This document shows positions 9,948 through 17,543 of a stretch of DNA of 17,543 nt, in pieces. The stretch comes from Chromera velia. Taxonomy: Eukaryota > Sar > Chromeraceae. The position numbers were made by a program, and so were the translations under genes. Numbering within the stretch: the first letter of the stretch is position 1; every line of letters starts with the position of its first letter. The stretch is taken from assembly GCA_018398765.1 (NCBI GenBank), contig JAHBMJ010001873.1, positions 7,499-25,041 on the forward strand, in the 5' to 3' direction. The notes beneath the pieces are model-generated. The model made no database searches and was not told the DNA's origin. It worked only from the letters and a program-made list of their open reading frames with translations.

Positions 9948-10228
9948 TCAGTCCTCGTCCCTCTTCTTCACGTGACAGAGGGTCTTGTCGTATTTGGCTT
10001 TGTCCAATCCTATCACGTCCTGCAACACGTCGTCGTTCTTTTGCCACAAAACACGGAGCCCGTCCTGCAACACAGGAACTCGCGTGCGATCAATGAATCA
10101 TTCAAGAAAGAAAAATCAAGGGAAGTGCACATGGAGACCTTTTCCCCCTTTCTCAGTTCTAGCTCGTTAGACAACAAAGTAATCCTGGTGAGATCAAACA
10201 GCGAACCCGTGACACGCAGGAAGACACA

Positions 10229-10301
<73 letters not shown>

Positions 10302-10729
10302 TGCCGACTGCGCGCCCTCCCTCGATTATCTGATCTTCCTTGAATCGTTCTGCGGTGTGTACCGATGCCCCCTCTCTTTCCCATATGGGGGAGGGAGGTA
10401 AAAAATGATGAGGCGGGCAGAGGCTGCAATAAATGCAAAGAAAGACAGCGAATGGACATTAGCCCTCCTTCTTTCTCCGTTCTCTCTCCTTGCTTTGCAT
10501 AAATAAGATTGACAGAGAGAGTAGCTGCCGCTCACGATTCTCAGGGGACATGCTTTCACAAATACATACACGATGCATGGTTCTTCTGAGACTCCTAACG
10601 ACCGACAGACGACAGAACGACAGACAGCAACGCCCCCTCCCCGCTCCAAACGCCCCCCCCCCACAAGCCCACAACCCTCGCACCTTCACAATCCGATCGA
10701 CCGGGAGACTCCCGACACTCTCAACCGTG

Positions 10730-10766
<37 letters not shown>

Positions 10767-13033
10767 GCACGCAGGCAGGCAGGCAGGCAGGCAGAGGCAG
10801 GCAGAAAGATACTCTCATGTGTATACACAAGCGCGCAGACAGGGGGGGGGCGGAAGGCAGGGGATGGGTAGAGGGAGGAAGAGACAAACGAAGAGACGAG
10901 AGCGAAACGGAGGGAAGTCGCTTCATCATCAACATCACCGGACAAAAAAAAGAACAAAAGAGCACCGGCCAACAACCAGAATAGGGGGGGGGGAAAAATG
11001 CAAACCGGCTTACTAAACTGCCACGAAGAATTTCATACAGAGCGACTCTCACTCACTCACTCACTCACTCACTCACTCACATTTGAACCTGTCGGTGACC
11101 TTCTTGAGCTTCACGTGGTTGGGGTACTCCTCCGTGCAATTCTTGCAGGAGGTGCACTTGTAGGGGTCTCTTACTTTCACCTCTGCATGCATGCAAGCAT
11201 TGTCGTTCGTTCAGCAAGGAAGCAAGGAAAGCGAGAGAGAAAACTTCGCTCGCTCTTCCTTGTTTGAAGGGTGCCGTAGATGTCACACCCTTTCGCCTCT
11301 CCGCTTATCCCCTCTCCTCTCCTCTCTTCTCCTCCTCGCGCCATTCCTTTCCTTCTCTCAAATCGCCACGCAGTCAGTCTGGATGCATGCGGCTGGCTGG
11401 AAAGGCTCTTCTTTGATCTTTGATTCAGCTGATCCGTCAGTCAGCTCAACGTCCGTCTGTAGAATGTTTTTTTCAATCTCTTCTACGTTCGCAGCCATCA
11501 CTTCTGTTTACTGTTTGCCTTCCAGTATTGAAAGGTGATTGATGAAATTGATTGACTTTCTAGTTCATAGCCGTCAGGCCAAAACGTGACCATGCATGTA
11601 TGCGCCGCCAGGGAGCTTGAAGCTCAGCCTAGGGTTTGGCACCAATCAATCAACGGATGAATGGATGAATGAATGCATGAATCAAATTACAAAAGCAGTT
11701 CCCCATTCAACTTGAGAAAGCAAGAGCAAGACACGAGACCGCACTCACCCCTCAACCGAAGTCCTCCAAAGTCCTCGATGTCTTCTTCTTCAGCAGATTC
11801 CGTCGCCCCTGCTGCTGCTGAGTGTGTCGCTGTCGTCTTCTGTCTCTCCTCTGCCTTCACTTTCGTCTTCCCCTTCTTCCTCCCCCCCCCCTCCGCGGAG
11901 TGCTCCTCTCCCAGCTCAAACACGCCCGTGGGACAGCACTTGACGAGGTCCTCTGCCATCTTTTCGGGAAAGAAAGAACCCCTGGGAAAGCCTGTGTGCG
12001 TGCGTGCAGACAGGGAGGCAGAAAAGGAAAGGAAAGGAACCAGAATGTCTGTCGGCGAGTCTGACCAGCCAAACAGAATTTGGGGCGAACATCGAGGCAA
12101 AGTCTCTTTCTTTTCGTTCTCTTCTTTGTTTACCTCACTTCTCTGGTTTGGCTGGCAGACAAGTAAGCCGGCAGGCAGGCAGGCAGCTTCGAAGAAAGAA
12201 AAAGAATCGATCAAGGCACACATTCATGGAACACTCGCCGAGTCGGAAAAGGATACAACAAAGAACAGACAGGAGAGAAGAGGAGAGGAGAGGAGAGGAG
12301 AGGGGGCAGAGAAAGAAGGGCAGTTGTGGCCTCGAACGAGGCTGGTCACACTGCAGGCAGACAGAGAAGCAGGTAGCGGGACAACGAGAAAGATAGACAG
12401 ACAGATAATTGTTCAATCACTCGGTACTGACTGACTGACTGATGTCTGGCATCATTTGATAAGAAGCCGTTCCAACAGGTGACCACTTGGTGTGCATCTT
12501 TCCCTTTCCTTTCGTTGCGATTGCGTGGAGGTCGATTTCCTGCCCTGGAAGAGAGAAGGAAGGAAGGAAGGAAGGAAGGAAGAAAAGCAGGGTGAGCTCC
12601 TCGCACAGGTCGAGAAATGAAAACGAGCCAAGAACTAGAAAAGAAAAAAAGGGGGGAGATTCTTTTTCAGGCAAAATTTTTTAATGGCCCATTCCCTGGA
12701 AAGGAAGAAGAGGGAGCGAGAAAGGAAAGAAAGAAGGAATAAAGTAAGGCGTCATTATTTCTCAGGCACACAATGGAAACGCAAACAGACAGAGAGGCGA
12801 AGAAAAGAGGCGGATTCATCGTGTGAATCATTGTTTTATTATAAGCTTTCAACTGGAGTTAGTTTAGAGGCATCGTCTAACTCTAACTAACTTCAAACGC
12901 ATAGACAGGCACGCACGGACACATACACCGCATAGACACGCACGCAGGCATGAACACACGCACGTACAGGCACGCACACGGACGCAAACGCAAACGCAAA
13001 CGCAAACGCAAACGCAAACGCAAACACAAACGC

Positions 13034-13101
<68 letters not shown>

Positions 13102-14896
13102 AAGAGAAATAGAGAGAGAAATAGAGAGAGAAATAGAGAGACAGATAGAGCTAAACAAACTCACACAAATTCACAGAAAGAGAGAGATAAAGTTTCTCAC
13201 ACAAATTCACGCACACGCACGCACACACAGAGACACCAGGATGGGATCTTCTTATCTCATCGCATTCTCTCTATCTCACTTCCGCGTCCGTCCACAACCC
13301 ATCAATCAGACTACAGCTTCATGGAATACTGCCACGATAGGCGACAGACAGACAGAGTGCATCGATGAAAGCAATCAAGGTGAAACGCCTCTTCCTTCCA
13401 GAGCACAAGAAAGAAAAGGGATCGATCGATCTCTTTCTGCCTGAGTGACCCCTCACTCGGAGACATGCATTCATGATGACCTGAACGAAGAAAAGAAAAA
13501 CAAAGAGATACCCCCGACGTCCGAATGCTTCGACGACCAAACAAGGCTCCTGACTGAGTGACGGACAGACCTTTGAACAGCACCGCCAGGAGGATATCCG
13601 GGTTGGCGACTCGGGGGGGATCGCGCTTCCACTTTTGCCGCTCCGCGTTGGTCCGGGGGGCCCATTTGAGGTCTCTCGAATACACTGCATGCATTTACTT
13701 TCATACAGAATTCTTTTTGTATGTATGTATGTATGTATGTATGTATAAAGAATTCTGTATGAGAGTAAATGCGGGGGCCCACTTGAGGTCTCTCGACTAC
13801 ACTGCATGAGGCCCACGAGAATATATTCGTCATCTGTTAATTCTGCATTGACTGACTTCATACAACATCCATCGTGTGCACTTCCCAACAAAGACGTTTC
13901 AGTTCATCTGATTGGGAAGGGAAGAGAGGGCCTCTCTGGAAGGACACGAATTAATAAAAGTGAGCTAGGGCGGGTGTCTCTCTCTTCAGTAGGAGTTTCC
14001 TTCTGTCTGGTCTGTCTTCAGCTCACTCTGTCACAGTTTCTGGAGCTTCTGTCAGAGAGGGAGGGCGAGGATCAGGTCCTCTCCTTACCTGCCTGCCTGC
14101 CTGCCTTACAATATTTGCTGCTGCTGCATGGGGGTCCCCTCCTTTCCTTTCCTTTGATTTCCTTTCTTGCCCCCCAACGTTTGTTTCTCTCTGTCTGTCT
14201 GTCTGTCTGTCTGTCTCTGGAAAAAAACAAATCCCTTTAAATGCGAAACGGTCTCTCTGTCGGTCTGTTCTTCTCTCCGGAGAGAAACACAACACAAGTG
14301 CACCAGGAAAGCGGCGCGCCTGACGTCGGAAATGTCTTGAGAGAAATCGCAGCAAACTGCGCAGGCAGCTTCTCTGTCTCTTACTCTCTCCCCCCCCCCC
14401 CCTCCCCTCCCTCCCTCCCTCTGTGCGTCTGTGTGCGTGTGTGTGTGTGTGCGCGCGCGCGGAAGAAAGACAGACGGACTATATGACTTCTTTTTTTCTT
14501 TTTTCTTTCTTTTTCTTTTGAAAACAAAAATCAAAATAAAACAAGACAAAAACACTCAGACAATCAAAGAAAGCCCCCACAATCAGACACCCAGAAAGGG
14601 CCCGAAGGAGACACAGAGACTTAAGCGCCCCCGACGAGTGTCCACGTGCTCACTTGAAGTCACGCGCTACTCACCACTGCCACGAGGCAAGAAAGAGAAA
14701 TAGTAAAAAGAAGGAAGAAGCAAAACAAAAAGCAGAACCGTGCGACAAACAGGACAGGCAGGCACCGACCGTCGGTTTAGAGAGGGGGGTGGGTGGGGGT
14801 GGGGGACACCAGGCTGGACAGATGGATATAGACAGGTGAGATGCATAAATAAAAACACCGTCAGACAAAGAGCGAAATTGAGACCCATATGTATAA

Positions 14897-14930
<34 letters not shown>

Positions 14931-15160
14931 TGATAGAGGGAGGGAGAGGAGAAAGAGAGAGGTATACATACCCTTCCGCATGTCTTCCGTACCAACAACA
15001 TGGAGTCTGAAGTTGACGCCGTTTTTCTCCGTATACACTTTAAGCTCTGCAGACAGGCGGCAAGCAGTGGGAGGAATAGAGCAGTCGAACCACTGTTCTT
15101 TAGAAACTATGGACACACAAACATACACACTTATACGCTCTCTCTCTCTCTCCCCCACAC

Positions 15161-15200
<40 letters not shown>

Positions 15201-16532
15201 GCACGCACACAGAGGGGGGAGGGGGGAATAGCATGCGTGAGGCACGTCTCTTTATTTCACTGTGGGGATTCCAAGCTGGCGGCATCAAATTCTGTCTGTC
15301 TGTCCTCATGTCTGCCTGCCTCTCTGTCTATTTTTCTGCTCTTTTTTGGTCTGTCTGCGTACGTATGCCCTGATGTCTGTTGGACTTTCAGTCTGAATGG
15401 CTCACCCATGCACGAGCGAACTGAATGATTCTCTCATTGAGTGAGTCAAAGAGGAACGTTCACGCTAAATGACCATCTGGTTGATCGACTGACCAGGCTC
15501 AGTATTTTTGTAATACCAGTGCTCGAGGTTGTCTGGGTCGATGACAAGCGGGGTGAGAGCGACTCGATGGTTAATCTTCCAGTCGGAAAAGTCACCTGCT
15601 TGTCAGACATTCAGTAGCAGATAATAATGGAAAGAAAGCATACAACACTCCAAACAGATACATACTGTCAGACAAAAAAAAAGTGGAGTAGGGCACAGCC
15701 GATCGATCGATCGTTCCTCCGGCAGGGGAGGGGGAGGGCCCTGGGTTGGAGGGAGGGAGGGAGCCGATGTTGAGTGGAAGGAAGGAAGGAAGGAAGGAAT
15801 GTAATGGGGATTCTTTTTCAGACCCTCCCACCCCAACACTGCAATCAGTTCGGTTGCGCACACACTGTGGCTGTGCTCATTCGTTTCTAGAGGCGTCATT
15901 GAATCCCCCCCCATTCAACAGTGCCCGGAGAGAGACGGTGCGTGCGAGTCTGCAATTACCTAGCTGTAATGCCATCAGGACCCACTTGTGTTCTGGAAGA
16001 TGTGTATGGTGTCCACCATCACCGTCGGCACCTCTGCAATGATCGCCCTCCTCAGCGCGTTGACAACGCCCACGTGGACCCCCCGGATCTCGAAGGAGAG
16101 AGTCAGCCCGTTGTCGGAGATACAGTTGTCGGGAAATTTCAACTGGAACCCATGCAGAATACCACAGGGGTCCAATTCTGCAATTGGGGGGGTGAGCACA
16201 CAAACACGTATATAGCATTCACCACATCCAAAGCGGTCTGCAAATCACAGGTGGGAGTGTGCGTGTGTGCATGGGGGCGGGCGGGCATCGGTAAGTTGGT
16301 GCTGGACTATTGCAGCGTCCTACGTCGAGGGAAAGGAAAAGGACTTCCATTCCACAGTGCGTGTGTCCACCGCTCCTCCCCCACATGACCTCTCCCGTAC
16401 CCCCGACCTACCTGAGCTCACTTGGTCCTTTGGTGCGTCTCTTTCCGCACCCGCAGCACTGGACGAGGACGGAGCCGTCTCCTCGAGCTTAGGCAGCCCC
16501 GTCTCCTCTTCTTTCTTGACCTTTACTGGCAT
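9948..16532 (-). CDS. RPAC1: DNA-directed RNA polymerases I and III subunit RPAC1 (AC40), ten exons
   Basis: This is the alpha-like subunit that pairs with AC19 in the nuclear assembly platform of RNA polymerases I and III. Exons on the minus strand are 16532-16412, 16177-15986, 15595-15494, 15046-14972, 13684-13571, 12544-12440, 11991-11749, 11182-11081, 10730-10684 and 10064-9948 (TGA). They sum to 1218 nt, giving 405 residues; family members are usually about 340-350. Visible blocks: [15 protein letters not shown] (78-92) with IFQNTS (100-105); [15 protein letters not shown] (112-126); [10 protein letters not shown] (164-173); [18 protein letters not shown] (192-209); [11 protein letters not shown] (220-230); [10 protein letters not shown] (352-361). 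SPVGTASY favours RPAC1 over RPB3. C256P and C327xxC330xxC333 resemble the Fe-S domain of archaeal subunit D. Residues 268-307 are low-complexity and explain the extra length. Introns 1-8 are phase 1 and intron 9 is phase 0. Exon 6 has alternative donors: ending at 12436 and joining 11984 also keeps the frame. An acceptor near 16560 could extend the 5' end. Confidence 0.93.
10065..10683 (-). repeat. RPAC1 intron 9 with AC/AG microsatellite
   Basis: The intron is 619 bases, phase 0, with donor GTGCGA and acceptor TGTTGCAG. A compound (AC)n(AG)n repeat covers about 10234-10299 of the plus strand, read as CT then GT in the transcript. A second in-frame TTGCAG acceptor lies 45 bases into the last exon. 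Confidence 0.8.
10731..10801. repeat. (AC)n, GCAC and GCAG repeats in RPAC1 intron 8
   Basis: The (AC)n tract starts three bases inside the intron acceptor, so on the transcript the GT repeat runs directly into the CAG of exon 9. It continues into GCAC and GCAG tetranucleotides. Confidence 0.9.
11048..11080. repeat. (TCAC)n tract forming tandem donors of RPAC1 intron 8
   Basis: On the minus strand the intron opens with GTGAGTGAGTGAGT and continues for about eight GTGA units. The authentic 5' splice site is therefore followed by a ladder of identical donor-like sites every four bases. Confidence 0.9.
12545..13570 (-). repeat. RPAC1 intron 5, microsatellite-rich
   Basis: The intron is 1026 bases and phase 1. 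On the plus strand it holds CAAACG hexamers (about 12984-13025), a CA tract (about 13037-13068), a GA tract (about 13069-13096), AAATAGAGAGAG units (about 13105-13142) and GGAA repeats next to the acceptor (12555-12583). The remaining sequence shows no conserved coding block. Confidence 0.8.
13656..13807. mobile_element. 82-base palindromic insertion with 35-base flanking direct repeats at an RPAC1 splice acceptor
   Basis: Arms at 13691-13716 and 13747-13772 are inverted repeats matching at 25 of 26 positions. They enclose a 30-base loop of GTAT repeats (13717-13746). The palindrome is bordered with no gap by direct repeats at 13656-13690 and 13773-13807, which match at 33 of 35 positions. 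On the minus strand each direct repeat holds the acceptor CATGCAG followed by the start of RPAC1 exon 5. The inner copy (13690-13656) is the one that stays open. In the outer copy the second codon reads TAG instead of TAT. The arrangement is that of a foldback or MITE-like insertion with an unusually long target duplication. Calling it mobile is inference, because I see only one copy in the window. Confidence 0.6.
13685..14971 (-). repeat. RPAC1 intron 4 with several simple repeats
   Basis: At 1287 bases this is the longest intron. It contains TGCC (about 14090-14105), TCTG (about 14190-14217), a C12 run plus GT and GC repeats (about 14389-14460) and TAGA (about 14900-14936) repeats, as well as the palindromic insertion at its acceptor. 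Confidence 0.8.
15047..15493 (-). repeat. RPAC1 intron 3 with TC/AC/GCAC tract
   Basis: The intron is 447 bases and phase 1. A compound TC, AC and GCAC repeat lies at about 15139-15210, with TCTG-type repeats at 15290-15330. Confidence 0.8.
15596..15985 (-). repeat. RPAC1 intron 2 with GGGA and GGAA repeats
   Basis: The intron is 390 bases and phase 1, donor GTGGGT, acceptor ACAAGCAG. It holds a GGGA tract (about 15749-15763), a GGAA tract (about 15777-15798) and three ATCG copies (about 15700-15713). Confidence 0.8.
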
Positions 16533-17543
16533 CGTTTTAGAATCCCACAAATTCCCCCAAGCCTAAAAAGTCTTTCAGCACCTGTCTGACCGTAAATTTA
16601 CCGTCTATCCTGCTAAATCTGAGTTGCTCCGAACTTGCTCGGAGGCTGCAGGTACTCGGAACATCTTGGAGCCCCCTCAACTCTTTGTAGTTAAGTGCCC
16701 CTCATGCTGCTACATACGCTTTCCGGGCCAACATGACGCACGCAACCTATGCAGTTGCCCGGATGTGCGAGAAGGCGCGGGATCAACTTGCAATTTCGCT
16801 CGGAGTGAGCCGATCATGTATATCGGCTGCTGCATGCATGGCGCACTCCGTGCGAATGGCCCGGGATTTAAGAGAAATTAACTTTGGACTCGATCCGAAG
16901 TGCTCGAGTTTTCTTAAGTGCCCTCTCAGCGATATTTCCGGGGCATCGACTGCGCCCTCCCTTTGTAAAGTGCCCCTCAGCTATACGTACGCTTTCCCGG
17001 CCATGCATGTCATTGCATGTCGCACATCGAATTATGCGTACAACGAAAATCGGGTGCACGCGCCATGCAATCATCGGCCATATAGACCCCTGCCCTTGAA
17101 TTTTGCTATGCGAACGTATTAAAAAAATAAGAAAAAAATGTATTGGCTTACCAATACAGCCATACATGCATCTGAGCTTAGCTCTGCCGGGCTTTGCCTG
17201 CAATTATGCTACATCACATATCCTGAAATCAGTCTGTCAGTGTTCTCTGTTCTCTGCTGAAATCAACTTCAGATTGTTCCTCTTGCATCTGATAGATAAC
17301 TTCAATCGCTTTTTGGATCGTTGTTTGATAGTCTTTATAGTTTTCCGGAAAACTTCCGACGGTTATTTTATGAAAATACCGACTTTTTGGGTCCGATTTC
17401 TCATGTGTTGTTTGAGATAAGAGCAGGGGGGAACAAAAGCTGGTTTCTGTTTTGGCGTTTCAGCCGATTGCTTGGACTGAAAATGAAGTGACTGCTTAGG
17501 ACACAAGCAAATGACGTTGCCTGTTGTTCTTTTGACTGTGTGG
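16533..17543. promoter_or_regulatory. RPAC1 upstream region with degenerate repeats
   Basis: This 1 kb lies 5' of RPAC1 and lacks the microsatellites seen in its introns. It has one TGCATGCA at 16831-16838. Three related blocks around TTAAGTGCCCCTCA lie near 16691, 16914 and 16966; the first and third also share TACGCTTTCC. A GTATTGG/CCAATAC hairpin lies near 17141-17157. The remaining sequence to 17543 shows no gene. A promoter role is inferred from position. Confidence 0.4.

Noticed and set aside
12984-13025. Regular CAAACG repeats considered as a CRISPR-like array
   Set aside because: A six-base unit with no spacers in a eukaryotic intron is a simple tandem repeat.
12864-13164. Long open frames of VCVCVC and SLSLSL on the minus strand
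   Set aside because: They are translations of CA and GA microsatellites inside RPAC1 intron 5.
14290-14350. Candidate exon reading RQARRFPG on the minus strand
   Set aside because: It resembles a segment of animal RPAC1 by chance. Including it breaks the phase-1 join between exons 4 and 5.
14660-14672. A 13-base micro-exon candidate reading ARDFK between strong splice-like sites in RPAC1 intron 4
   Set aside because: It imitates the conserved RDLKW block, but the real block is complete in exon 5 (13684-13571), which joins exon 4 directly in phase.

Overview
The window is eukaryotic nuclear DNA. It has spliced protein genes with GT-AG introns, microsatellite-choked introns, no operon structure and no RNA genes that I can see. 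Dense TGCATGCA palindromes upstream of genes, a moderate-GC genome and intron-rich housekeeping genes point to an alveolate. My best guess is a chromerid alga (Chromera or Vitrella type); a coccidian apicomplexan is the alternative. The taxon is inference, not proof.

The one gene I can name with confidence is on the minus strand from 16532 to 9948. It is a ten-exon gene for RPAC1 (AC40/POLR1C), the alpha-like subunit shared by RNA polymerases I and III. I assembled it exon by exon. All ten exons join in frame into 405 codons plus a TGA stop, and the conserved alpha-family blocks appear in the correct order. Its nine introns (234 to 1287 bases) hold nearly all the microsatellites between 10 and 16 kb.

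Two further minus-strand protein loci lie downstream. At about 9204-7545 is an unrecognised locus with reading frames on both sides of in-frame TGA codons, so it is either multi-exon or decaying. At about 3520-617 (perhaps starting at 3767) is an unrecognised gene whose exons again join in phase 1. It carries a 16-residue tandem repeat, and a 10-base tandem duplication shifts the frame near its 3' end. About 1 kb upstream of it (3857-4773) lie six perfect TGCATGCA palindromes and a minisatellite that also carries the TGCAT core.

The remainder is intergenic: an AT-rich left end, an unassigned stretch at 4780-6030, an AT-rich block at 6030-6716, a 260-base dispersed repeat present twice (6717-6976 and 9386-9645), and a right flank with degenerate internal repeats.

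The most unusual structure is in RPAC1 at 13656-13807. An 82-base near-perfect palindrome is flanked exactly by 35-base direct repeats, and it sits on the intron 4/exon 5 splice acceptor. The insertion has duplicated the acceptor and the first codons of the exon; the outer copy now carries a stop. Other points of interest are an iron-sulfur-type cysteine motif in RPAC1 split by a long insertion, an extreme phase-1 bias of introns, and 3' splice sites built from TGCATGCAG.
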